IMG/VR virus record: IMGVR_UViG_3300042462_000918
Location: 1 to 41,392 of that record
Strand: one strand, 5' to 3'
Source: a virus
Length of the DNA: 41,392 nucleotides
A program made the translations under genes and the position numbers. The notes beneath the pieces are model-generated. The model was not told the origin of the DNA, made no database searches, and worked only from the letters and a program-made list of their open reading frames with translations. The number at the start of each line of letters is the position of its first letter. Position 1 is the first letter of the stretch. Of the stretch, positions 18,101 through 24,702 are shown piece by piece.

Positions 18101-20827
18101 GACGCCCCCGAGAGCCAAAGCACCAGCAATGGCCAGCAATTTTAAACCCATGTTGGCCGCAGCGGCAGGGTTAAATTTCTGTGTCGCGGCGTCGACTTTA
18201 CCTGCACCCGCTGCTGTTGCTGCAGTCGCATCCGTCGCAGCCTTTGCGTCTGCCACTTTGCCTGCTGCACCAGCCACAGCGCCCCCTTGATTTGTTATTG
18301 CTGCGGCTCTATTCGCGGCGTTTGTCGCTTCTCTTTGGAGATTTTGTGCCCTCTTAAGCTGCTTGATCTGCTGTTTATTTAGGTTAGACGTATCCACCCC
18401 AGCTGCGGACTTTGCTGCATCAGCTACGGCAGTGCCAGCACCCGCTGCAGCGCCTTGAACTGTGGCTCCAACTTTACCGATCACTGCAGCCAATTGGCTT
18501 GCCAGCAATTTACCGAAGCCTGCAACTGCCAACGAGAGCAGTCCTTTCAGCGCGGCGCCGCCGAATATTGCACCAATGACGTAAGGAGCGATGTCCTCGA
18601 GCATCGGTATTAACTTGGTCGATGCCCAGTTCCAAATCTTATCGCCCACGCTCTCCAACATCTCAAGCAACACAGGACTTATGTTTTTCCAAGCATCCTT
18701 GAGAGCCTCCCAGATGGGCCCTAGGGTCTCTGAAAGAAATGAACCGGCGCCACCATCAGTCAATTTTTCCTTGCCTGAGATGAGACGGCCGATGTACTTG
18801 ATTCCGCTTGCGACCTTCTCGGATAACCACCTGATCGCCTCCGTCGAGACCTTGGTGACGAAAGTCCACATCGTCTTGAATCCCTCGACGACCTTTTGAC
18901 CGGCAGAGCCCTGCGCACCCATGAACTTATCGAATACTCCGCCTGGTCCTGTGATGTTCTCCATGAGCTGCTTGAATGAATACTTGCCGCTCATAAACTC
19001 TTTAAAGAACTTTTTAAGCTCATCGACGATGCCGCCTGCGAGCTGCCTAAACTTCTTCGGATCGAATATCTCTTTCAGGCCCTCAAAGAACATCTTCATG
19101 CCTGGGAAAGTCTTCATGATAGCTTCGCCGAGCTCGCGGCCTGCCTGACGTAGCACGTGGAACGTGCCGATCATGTTACGCATCAAACCCCTGAACTCTG
19201 ACGTCCTCTCAAAGCCTTGCGTGACGCCTTGCAGGAACTTATCCAAGAATCCACCCTCACTGGAGCCTGATTGGGAGACAAGATCCATCGCACCTTTTAA
19301 CTCTCTTAATGCCTTAATCTGATCGATCTGGCGCTTCTCAGCTTCGTCGCTCTTTTTGTTTATCTTGTCTAATGACACTCCTTGGTTCTTTAGTGAGAAC
19401 GCTTGTTTAGCCGTGGCGGCGTCAAGTCCTGTAGCCGACTCCAAAAGAGACAGCTGCTGGCGATTGAATGACGAAGCATCCTTACCTGCTGCTGCAAAAG
19501 ACTTACGTAGCATGTCCAGCTGCGTAGCAGGATCCTGGGCCTCCATCATCTTGAAGGCGTCGATATTTACGCCAAAGGCCTGTGACAGCTTCGATGCGTT
19601 GTCTGCGGCACTCTCAAAAGTCTCAAAGGCGTCTAGGGTTCCCGTGATCTTTTCAAGTTCTAATCCAAGCTTTCTAGCATATACTGAGGCGGACGCAATC
19701 TGCTTCACAGTCGCACCGCCAAAGTGCTTCACGTCTCCGAGAGCTTTTGCCATGTCCTTTGAAATCAATTTCGCTGACACACCGAACTGCTTGGAAAGAG
19801 CGAGAGACTGCTTCGTGAAGCTGACCGCAACAGATGTGACAGATTGACCTGTTATCTTTGCTTGCATGGTCAAAGATCTAAACTCTTCGCCTGTGAGCCC
19901 AAGCCCTTTCATGAAAGACGGTAGCTGCTTGCCTGTCTTCTTAAATTCATCAGCAAAACTGTCGAACGTGGCGCCAAGACCCACAGACATATCAAGAAAT
20001 GCTTTTAGCTGTGCGCCTGCCGAGCCCCACATTCTCCTTGCGTTCAGCCCAGTACCCTCGAGCGATTCGTTATTTTTCGCCATGGATATGAGGGCAGAGG
20101 AGGCCGTCTGCTGCAAATCGCCGTAAGCTTTTTTCACTTCTTGAACGGCTGCAAACCACTCGCTAGATCCGCTCGCGAGTTTGTTCGCTTTCTCTGTAAG
20201 GAAGTCGAGGAAGTCGAAGGGCAACGCTATGATGGCCTTTCCTATCTCTAGAATGGCATCCACGACATTTTTGAAAGCGTCGATTGCGAAGCCGATACCG
20301 GCTCCCACTGCGCCAAATCCAGATGTCAAACCGCTTAATGCCCCTGAGGCAAAAATGGCCGACTTGGGAAACCTTTCCTTCAACATCTTTGTCAAATCTT
20401 CCCAAGTCTCGATGGCTTTTTCCGTTTTCTTATTGTTGTCTTGAACAGCTGTGGCCAGCTTCGCCACACTGTTAGACGTATTGCTGGCCGCATTGCCGGC
20501 CTGGTTAACGGCGGTGGCCATGGCAGTGACTGACGTCCCTGCTTGCTTCGCTTGATTGGACATGTCACCAAGTGTCTGTTGCGAAGTTTTCCCGAGATTG
20601 CCCAGCTTGGCAGTCAAATCATTGATGGCTTTTGTGGCAGCGTCGACGCTTGTTATAAGAGCCTTTGTGTCCAGCGCTTTCATCGCATCTTGGATCTGAG
20701 TCATGATCTGGACTTGATCCATCTGCTTCTTGTTGACGGCGTCAACCGCGGCGGCCATCTGCTGCGTTACGGCCAGCAGATTTTTGGCGATATCAAGCTG
20801 CTCTGTTGTCGAGTTTGACTTTGCCAC
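15116..20827 (-). CDS. Tail tape measure protein
   Basis: Sets tail length, fills the tube lumen and takes part in DNA delivery. At 1903 residues it is the largest gene here. It has an N-terminal coiled-coil region (about 1-130, Gln/Ala/Asn-rich), a long hydrophobic region with many Ala/Gly/Leu/Val segments (about 740-1140), and a long helical C-terminal half with repeating 'GxLxxLxxxLP' type stretches. That is the usual tape measure composition. By the general rule of about 1.5 angstrom per residue the tail would be roughly 280 nm long. I use the GTG at 20827, which has AAGGGGTGA before it; no ATG is close. It follows a 30-codon ORF by 10 bases. Confidence 0.93.
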   Translation of the reverse strand: MAKSNSTTEQLDIAKNLLAVTQQMAAAVDAVNKKQMDQVQIMTQIQDAMKALDTKALITSVDAATKAINDLTAKLGNLGKTSQQTLGDMSNQAKQAGTSVTAMATAVNQAGNAASNTSNSVAKLATAVQDNNKKTEKAIETWEDLTKMLKERFPKSAIFASGALSGLTSGFGAVGAGIGFAIDAFKNVVDAILEIGKAIIALPFDFLDFLTEKANKLASGSSEWFAAVQEVKKAYGDLQQTASSALISMAKNNESLEGTGLNARRMWGSAGAQLKAFLDMSVGLGATFDSFADEFKKTGKQLPSFMKGLGLTGEEFRSLTMQAKITGQSVTSVAVSFTKQSLALSKQFGVSAKLISKDMAKALGDVKHFGGATVKQIASASVYARKLGLELEKITGTLDAFETFESAADNASKLSQAFGVNIDAFKMMEAQDPATQLDMLRKSFAAAGKDASSFNRQQLSLLESATGLDAATAKQAFSLKNQGVSLDKINKKSDEAEKRQIDQIKALRELKGAMDLVSQSGSSEGGFLDKFLQGVTQGFERTSEFRGLMRNMIGTFHVLRQAGRELGEAIMKTFPGMKMFFEGLKEIFDPKKFRQLAGGIVDELKKFFKEFMSGKYSFKQLMENITGPGGVFDKFMGAQGSAGQKVVEGFKTMWTFVTKVSTEAIRWLSEKVASGIKYIGRLISGKEKLTDGGAGSFLSETLGPIWEALKDAWKNISPVLLEMLESVGDKIWNWASTKLIPMLEDIAPYVIGAIFGGAALKGLLSLAVAGFGKLLASQLAAVIGKVGATVQGAAAGAGTAVADAAKSAAGVDTSNLNKQQIKQLKRAQNLQREATNAANRAAAITNQGGAVAGAAGKVADAKAATDATAATAAGAGKVDAATQKFNPAAAANMGLKLLAIAGALALGGVALALAVKAMVAILKDSDPTAVWQSIGILTAAALASLPMMLAMNMASGQSPGQIIQGGLAIAGSMLAMGGVAVAIVALSKLVEGAKWETIGQLLVVMASMVLLTIPMLGVMFLAAKIPLPGVLIGALTMTVGVMAMAGTALAVVEILSGLNPQDVENAAKILDSVSMAFLMMVPILLGATAIGVVLVGTLGIGAALMTSGMTALALGVMAVATTAVDILKKLQEANLNSSVGPAIDSFMKVMEVVVKMFDGIGGMFETLLEQDFKKGETAASRLDAGGRFIKSLLGEAGKGTGIIGIAETLLNAARSVKTEDLGPSAEVFTNLLASIPGILTGLQPSDAFYKAVDELGGDDDEVDAMVRGANRMTEKRTLALGALINTLAANIGVILSLPMPDPEKAKGVGAILSGLGGLMQSLMPDPKLMEMFRFKTDGGMLGTSMEGINFTKLGTFFTTYLGSLKDTLPALSSGIITSLVNAVAGIPVDQIGKLAGIGTILGALGDLINSLSTAQKNNPIKMQEVKVGPLKMLLPVATTIADVVGSLKSLGPVTGSLIEGVKTLVSGMPTGTSADVFEKQVKLVVSLFSLLKSIPELASAVKQLDTVPGAKDGAPPTTVKFDMGAAISRISEVLESMVSSEKGDSLKKLMDNVSAVSKFLGTYNNGATLSKVAEKVTVFFDNLKKMTESITALKQFGTAEGGGKAVNTLLKLWGMPGVKSPIEAAMESLSTALGQIAPHMPGIVGGISFIKTSLGTVNPDKAIGAITTFLNSFSSLGTALEDMNGVTLPSGADIRNKFSEISNSLGSLASAFGQTPAGFVGAVQGVNLSQVETALANVEMTKLKSISTNFFDLSLYLSRIKAGFENVTGTFNTAGIGTALTGLTDVVDKVNALNSQLNEINAGKVQIRAGLQTLARGLGIGGSKTEVRLANREVVINLDIQVEMDAGEVEKAMVYRSKSIIRDRLNFATQNPGLTGTQGLPIGKDQKPPERLTATGGSQRKDL

Positions 20828-20837
20828 AAATCACCCC

Positions 20838-20930
20838 TTACTTGAGCAAAAGAATATCGATAAGCTTGTTCGCAAGACTGTGGCTAAAACCCAATTCAAT
20901 GAAAGTTTTTTGGTCAGTGTCGTCCTGCAT
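20838..20930 (-). CDS. Short ORF (30 residues) just before the tape measure
   Basis: Reads MQDDTDQKTFIELGFSHSL, then ANKLIDILLLK. It has an ATG with GGGTGA five to six bases upstream and ends 10 bases before the tape measure GTG, whose own ribosome binding site begins right after this stop. The acidic start and the amphipathic end with Ile/Leu are more protein-like than random. It sits in the gap after a terminator, so it may be the first cistron of the tape measure unit, or a leader that couples translation. No homology known to me. Confidence 0.5.
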   Translation of the reverse strand: MQDDTDQKTFIELGFSHSLANKLIDILLLK

Positions 20931-20980
20931 GTTTCACCCTATGAAGATATGATTAGATATACGAATTTAAAATTATCGAT

Positions 20981-21014
20981 AAAAATTTGTGGCGTCCATT
21001 TCACTGGACGCCAC
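20981..21014 (-). terminator. Intrinsic terminator between the gp26 unit and the tape measure unit
   Basis: A perfect 10-bp stem, GTGGCGTCCA (20989-20998) with TGGACGCCAC (21005-21014), encloses a 6-base loop. On the minus strand it is followed by AAATTTTTA. It lies 8 bases after the stop at 21022, so it ends the transcript of the gp26-like gene and its extension. Confidence 0.85.
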
Positions 21015-21021
21015 CATAAAA

Positions 21022-21231
21022 TCAACTAAATCTTCTCAATCTGGAGGGTGTCTGTGTCCTCGCTCTGTTCTGTAGAGCTCTAACATCAGGTGAGTTCTGG
21101 TGCAAAGCCCTGCTGGGCGTTTCTTCCCCATTTCCCTTGTTTAACTCTTTGCTGATTCTTTCGATGAACCAGCGCCGATACGTGACTGGAAGGTTGTAGG
21201 CTTCTCCGTACAAGAATCCCCCATAATACAT
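21022..21231 (-). CDS. Possible frameshift extension of the gp26-like gene (tail assembly factor)
   Basis: 69 residues from the ATG at 21231: MYYGGFLYGEAYNLPVTYR, then RWFIERISKELNKG and a polar end. The aromatic, LPV-x-YRRWF-containing core looks like the second half of tail assembly chaperones. The ATG has no ribosome binding site. The same frame is open upstream to 21312, inside the gp26-like gene, and that part is also protein-like (FFGLRPEDKALAVLEPTFLL directly before the Met). It is in +1 frame relative to gp26, so a +1 (or -2) shift would give a fusion of about 369 residues. It may be an independent coupled gene instead. See the candidate shift site. Confidence 0.6.
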   Translation of the reverse strand: MYYGGFLYGEAYNLPVTYRRWFIERISKELNKGNGEETPSRALHQNSPDVRALQNRARTQTPSRLRRFS

Positions 21232-21265
21232 GAGTAAGAATGTTGGTTCGAGTACTGCAAGTGCC

Positions 21266-22132
21266 TTATCTTCCGGACGAAGGCCAAAGAAAGTTGACTC
21301 CGAGCGGCATGTTCACCTCCTCCTGGTGACCACAAGCCGGGCAAGACGTCTCCTGCTTCATCTCAATGCCAGGTTCACTGTCCTTGATGTAATTTCTCAA
21401 GGCGAGAGAATCGCGGGCGGGCATCACCTTCACGAACGCCGCGATCTTGGCTCTATCCTCCACACCGTCGATCGAGACAATGGAATACATGAGGTTGGTC
21501 GTCACGTTTGACTCAGACGAAAGTCCCAGCTTCTTCTGCTTCTCTCCTGTCGCCATGATGTCTTCCTCGTCCTTTCCAGTCAAGAACCTGAACTTGACGA
21601 TCTTCTTTGAGAGAGGAAGCTTGAACTCAAAGACGTTCTGGCCGGGGGCAGTGGGCGCGATCTCAAGGCGCTTAAGCGGCAGCATAGTCAGCTCAAACTT
21701 GTGGGGTGCCTTCGTGCCGCACTCTGGGCACTCGACCTCGGCGTCATAGTCTGAACCGTACCCAGTGATTCTGATGGCAACCATCAAGGCGTTTCTGTCG
21801 CCAGTGAGAAGATCGCGAGGATCGATGCTCTTATCCATGAGGCATGACCTGATGAGCTCAGTGATGACTGTTCCCTTCTTAAGATATGCCTTGCTGGTCA
21901 GGATGTCTTCTTCACGGGCCGTCATTGCTCTGATGTCCACGGTCTCACGGCCGTACAACGACGAATCTACTGGGTAGACGAGGCCGCTCGATGGGAGGGG
22001 CATTGTCTCAACCGGGATATCAAGACCGAAGTCTGACTTCACCTTATCAAAGGACGACATCTGCTGAATTCTCGGGTCAGCACCCGGTACACCCTTAAAA
22101 ATCTCATTCTTCTGCTCACGTGCGTCTGACAT
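21266..22132 (-). CDS. T4 gp26-like baseplate/tail assembly protein
   Basis: 288 residues, matching the T4 gp26-type baseplate family. A conserved-looking start (VETMPLPSSGLVYP) is followed by a middle with VDIRAMTAREEDIL and a zinc-ribbon split over two CxxC pairs (C135/C138 and C264/C267: CPECG and CPACG). In T4 this protein is a baseplate hub component; in large phages the same family stands just before the tape measure, where tail assembly chaperones are found. It ends NFLWPSSGR at 21266. AAGGAGTTTAAG precedes the ATG. A very strong SD-like sequence (AGGAGGAGGTGAAC) lies inside the gene directly before Met275. The gene is divergent from the plus-strand gene at 22232. Confidence 0.85.
   Translation of the reverse strand: MSDAREQKNEIFKGVPGADPRIQQMSSFDKVKSDFGLDIPVETMPLPSSGLVYPVDSSLYGRETVDIRAMTAREEDILTSKAYLKKGTVITELIRSCLMDKSIDPRDLLTGDRNALMVAIRITGYGSDYDAEVECPECGTKAPHKFELTMLPLKRLEIAPTAPGQNVFEFKLPLSKKIVKFRFLTGKDEEDIMATGEKQKKLGLSSESNVTTNLMYSIVSIDGVEDRAKIAAFVKVMPARDSLALRNYIKDSEPGIEMKQETSCPACGHQEEVNMPLGVNFLWPSSGR
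21286..21292 (-). promoter_or_regulatory. Candidate +1 translational frameshift site (TTT CTT TGG)
   Basis: Near its end the gp26-like gene reads AAC TTT CTT TGG CCT. Slipping +1 at TTT-C or at CTT-T joins the gp26 frame to the frame of the 21022-21231 ORF before the TAA at 21266. The shift must fall within 21312-21266, between a TGA that closes the +1 frame and the gp26 stop. CTT-T is the same P-site pair as in the prfB +1 shift. The strong SD-like AGGAGGAGGT is about 25-30 bases upstream, farther than in prfB. Inference only. Confidence 0.4.
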
Positions 22133-22231
22133 CTTAAACTCCTTAAATCAACATTTTATTATTGATGTGTGTTGCGTAAATAATAACGCGTCACAAAACC
22201 AACATAATTTAAAACAGGTGATATTTACAAT
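22133..22231. promoter_or_regulatory. Divergent intergenic region between gp26-like gene and plus-strand structural gene
   Basis: 99 bases holding the start signals for both strands. On plus, CATAATTT (22203-22210) lies 29 bases before the ATG at 22232 and resembles the NATARTTA element seen before other virion genes; AGGTGA is the ribosome binding site. On minus the leader is A/T-rich with a short inverted repeat (ATCAA ... TTGAT) just upstream of AAGGAG. No consensus sigma-70 promoter is visible. Confidence 0.4.
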
Positions 22232-22627
22232 ATGTCGTTAAACCACCCATTTGTAAGCGAAGGATACGCACCCGCGTACCAAGTCTCAGCAGTTCCATTT
22301 CTAACATCTTCTGCCTTGCAAGTGGGAGAGACAAAAGAAATAAGGTTGCAATATGCGTCGAAATTTGTCACGGTAAAAAATACGGGTGCGACAGGAACAA
22401 AGATTGCGATTTCGTTCACGCAAAATGGTTTGAAACCACAAAACTCAAATTTCTTCGACGTCGTCGCCGGTGATACACCATTTACAATGGATGTGCGCAC
22501 GACAAGCTTGTTTTTATCAGCAAGCGTCGGCACACCATCATTTTCCTTTTTGGCTGGACTCACTGCGATCCACGAGATGCACTTTACGAAAATAACGGGA
22601 TCTAACGGTTATCCCGGCGTGGGTTGA
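22232..22627 (+). CDS. Virion-type protein, unknown function (beta-rich, 131 residues)
   Basis: Starts MSLNHPFVSEGYAPAYQVS and continues with short beta-type segments (IRLQYASKFVTVKNTG, IAISFTQNG, DVRTTSLFLSASVG). The opening NHPFVS-x-GY-x-PAYQVS and the 'FVTVKNTG' pattern are familiar from structural proteins of marine phages; a head or tail decoration role is likely but unproven. AGGTGATATTT before the ATG supports the plus strand. A minus-strand frame of 112 residues also exists across the same bases but has no ribosome binding site. It is the only plus-strand gene within the tail block, and its stop is one base from that of the convergent tagged gene. Confidence 0.75.
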   Translation: MSLNHPFVSEGYAPAYQVSAVPFLTSSALQVGETKEIRLQYASKFVTVKNTGATGTKIAISFTQNGLKPQNSNFFDVVAGDTPFTMDVRTTSLFLSASVGTPSFSFLAGLTAIHEMHFTKITGSNGYPGVG

Positions 22628-22628
22628 T

Positions 22629-22913
22629 TCAGCCCTTCTTTGTCGTCATGTAGCCGTGCACCTGCTGAATGTTTTCGTGTGCGACAGATATGTGGTCCTG
22701 CACCCAACCAGGAAGCTGGTCGTTAGGCTGCAACAGTGCACGTAACTCCTCTGCCATCTCACAGGTTGAGGTGAGCTTTCCCATCGCCATTCCGCCCTCT
22801 GAATCATGCGGATCTTCTCCGTGTAAGAACCTTGTGGGGTCGGCGTCTCCTATTCCCATGGAGGCGTACTCTTCCTTGATGATTCTCTTCAACATCCCTG
22901 CAGTCAACTTCAT
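22629..22913 (-). CDS. Small protein with the N-terminal MKLT...IIKEEY tag
   Basis: 94 residues, function unknown. It opens MKLTAGMLKRIIKEEYASM, the tag shared with 2775-3125 and 25270-25623. After a Gly/Asp-rich linker comes a helical module (MAEELRALLQPNDQLPGWVQ, then DHISVAHENIQQVHGYM). A similar 'LPxWVQxxIxxAxxxIxxVxxY' helix pair is common in small proteins of large marine phages and looks like a structural or scaffold-type helical hairpin. AAGGGGAC precedes the ATG. The gene lies 15 bases after the homing endonuclease stop. Confidence 0.75.
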   Translation of the reverse strand: MKLTAGMLKRIIKEEYASMGIGDADPTRFLHGEDPHDSEGGMAMGKLTSTCEMAEELRALLQPNDQLPGWVQDHISVAHENIQQVHGYMTTKKG

Positions 22914-22928
22914 AGTGTCCCCTTTTGT

Positions 22929-24584
22929 CTAAATAGGCAAGTGAAAAATTATATTTGGCATACCGAATATTTGAGAAACCTTTGCGGCTCGGGCGGCTTC
23001 CGCCTGAGAAATGCCATTCTTTGAATCCGCACGAATACTGAAACGATTCAGTCTTTTATTGAAGTCAGTCCACCAAAACCTCGGTTCTTTCCCAGTCTCG
23101 ATATGCTTCCATCCGGCAGCCATATATCCTGCCCCTGCTCCGACTCTCATGTCGACATACGTCATCAAAACGCTTGAGCCTGATTCTCGGGCGTATTGTT
23201 TTGCTGCAGATGATAGCTTACCCAGCCATCCCCTGACATTACAACCTAATTTTGCGCAACACCTACCGAGCTCAAGCCCACCGTCATATTTTCTATGAAA
23301 CGGTCTCCTGATTGAGATGGCAGCTAACAATTCTCTCGTCTCAGGTTCAAACAGTCCCAAGTAGCGCAGCCCCACGACATGACCCTCCAGGTGGTTCGAA
23401 TCAAAAAAAACCCTTGCAGCTGCGGGAGATACATCACCTAATACGAGACTTCGCGCGTTATACGACCTGTCGCAACCCATTAACCTGTGCTTGATCATGC
23501 TCTTGATCACGTCTTTCTTGTCGCGCCACTCGTCTTCATAGATCGAAAAGAGGTTCACACCCACTTCACGACAAGCCAACAGCTTCTTATAGTGGTAGAG
23601 TGGGTCCTGTTTGCACTCAGATGAATGCCAATAAAGACCGTTGTACTCTATGGCTAAATTTTTAGAAGGGACCCAGACATCGATCTCTTTAGGCGGAATC
23701 ACATCTCGTGCTGACAGCTGTACATCATGCCCGAGCGTCCTGATAAACTCGTAGATCTCTAATTGCCCCGTGGATTCTTTGGGGTGACACTTGAAGCACA
23801 CAGGGGATTCCTCTAGCATGGCAAGACTTTTGGACTGTTCAGATCCGCAAGCATTACACTGGAATAGCATCCTGTCTATTCGGCGGCGCCTGTAGCACTC
23901 TGGGTCTGATACTAACGTGAACTTGCCTGCCTCTCGAACACGATCCAACAGCTCGGTGACTGACAAACGTTTTCCGGCCTCTCTCTTCCTGTATGACTGA
24001 GACACTTTTTTCGCAGTGCGTTCCACTGAAGCGTGCGTCTCTTTCGTGAGGCCTGAGTTCCACGGGACCGTCTCTCCTGTCGAGTGCCTCGCTTTTTTCG
24101 TAAAAGAGGATTTTCTTGACGCTGTCTCCGCCTTCTCAGCATCCGCGCGCCAATCGACAATCCTACCAGATGAATACCCTTCTGTCAGAGTCATCGATAT
24201 CTTATCGGCAATACCCTTAATCTTGTCAGAACTGCCCTTGTCTAGGCCCTTGTTCCACACAGAATATTTTCCGGCCTTGAACCCCTCCCTTCTTTTCTCG
24301 ACAATGGACTGCTGACGTTCTGGGTCACCGTAGACGGAATACACACGTGCATTGTGACCTCGCACGTACTTAGAGGTAAATCCGTTTTTCCACCCAGACC
24401 AAGCGAGGAGAGACGTGCACTGCTCGTCGCAGACGCACTTTGGATGTATTCCCGCATGAAACGTCTCCAAGTACAACGAAAAATGATCGCTGATATCGTG
24501 GACGTCTTTCAGGTGCCCCACAAAACGCTTCTCTTGGGCAAAGTGCGCGTCGCAGCGCGGGCACTTGATCTTCTCATAGGTCAT
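22929..24584 (-). CDS. Free-standing homing endonuclease, Vsr-like (EDxHD) nuclease domain
   Basis: 551 residues, multi-domain. An N-terminal C2H2 zinc finger (C8, C11, H24, H29) comes first. Two NUMOD3-like Trp-Asn-Lys/Ser-Gly-Leu motifs follow (VWNKGLDKG about 109-117, PWNSGLTKET about 174-183), then a zinc ribbon (C243/C246, C263/C266). The Vsr-like core has EIYEFIRTLG, PPKEIDVWVP with D302, and LAIEYNGLYWHSS with E313 and H320. The last 190 residues (FDSNHLEGHVVGLRYLGLF, then YVDMRVGAGAGYMAAGW) match a GNAT-like tail seen in other phage endonucleases of this type. It should cut a specific DNA site and copy itself into gene-less alleles. It stands between the tail tube and a tagged gene. 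No ribosome binding site is obvious. Confidence 0.85.
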   Translation of the reverse strand: MTYEKIKCPRCDAHFAQEKRFVGHLKDVHDISDHFSLYLETFHAGIHPKCVCDEQCTSLLAWSGWKNGFTSKYVRGHNARVYSVYGDPERQQSIVEKRREGFKAGKYSVWNKGLDKGSSDKIKGIADKISMTLTEGYSSGRIVDWRADAEKAETASRKSSFTKKARHSTGETVPWNSGLTKETHASVERTAKKVSQSYRKREAGKRLSVTELLDRVREAGKFTLVSDPECYRRRRIDRMLFQCNACGSEQSKSLAMLEESPVCFKCHPKESTGQLEIYEFIRTLGHDVQLSARDVIPPKEIDVWVPSKNLAIEYNGLYWHSSECKQDPLYHYKKLLACREVGVNLFSIYEDEWRDKKDVIKSMIKHRLMGCDRSYNARSLVLGDVSPAAARVFFDSNHLEGHVVGLRYLGLFEPETRELLAAISIRRPFHRKYDGGLELGRCCAKLGCNVRGWLGKLSSAAKQYARESGSSVLMTYVDMRVGAGAGYMAAGWKHIETGKEPRFWWTDFNKRLNRFSIRADSKNGISQAEAARAAKVSQIFGMPNIIFHLPI

Positions 24585-24642
24585 GTACGAATTGTATCAC
24601 AATGCAAGAAGTTGTTTATTCCAGCAAGAGCCGTCATCGCAC

Positions 24643-24677
24643 AAAAGAAAAACCCCACAAGTTTCCGAGTGGGGTTT
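24643..24677 (-). terminator. Intrinsic terminator after the tail tube gene
   Basis: The stem is AAACCCCAC (24650-24658) with GTGGGGTTT (24669-24677), 9 bp around a 10-base loop. On the minus strand it is followed by TTCTTTTGT. It lies 25 bases after the tail tube stop and before the endonuclease ATG, so tube transcripts should mostly end here and the endonuclease would be expressed weakly or from its own promoter. Confidence 0.82.
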
Positions 24678-24702
24678 GCATAAGCCCTAAAGCGAGAAAT
24701 TT

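Noticed and set aside
22225-22563. A 112-codon minus-strand frame opposite the plus-strand gene at 22232
   Set aside because: It has no ribosome binding site and would begin inside the opposite gene. The plus frame has AGGTGA before its ATG and a recognisable virion-protein start.
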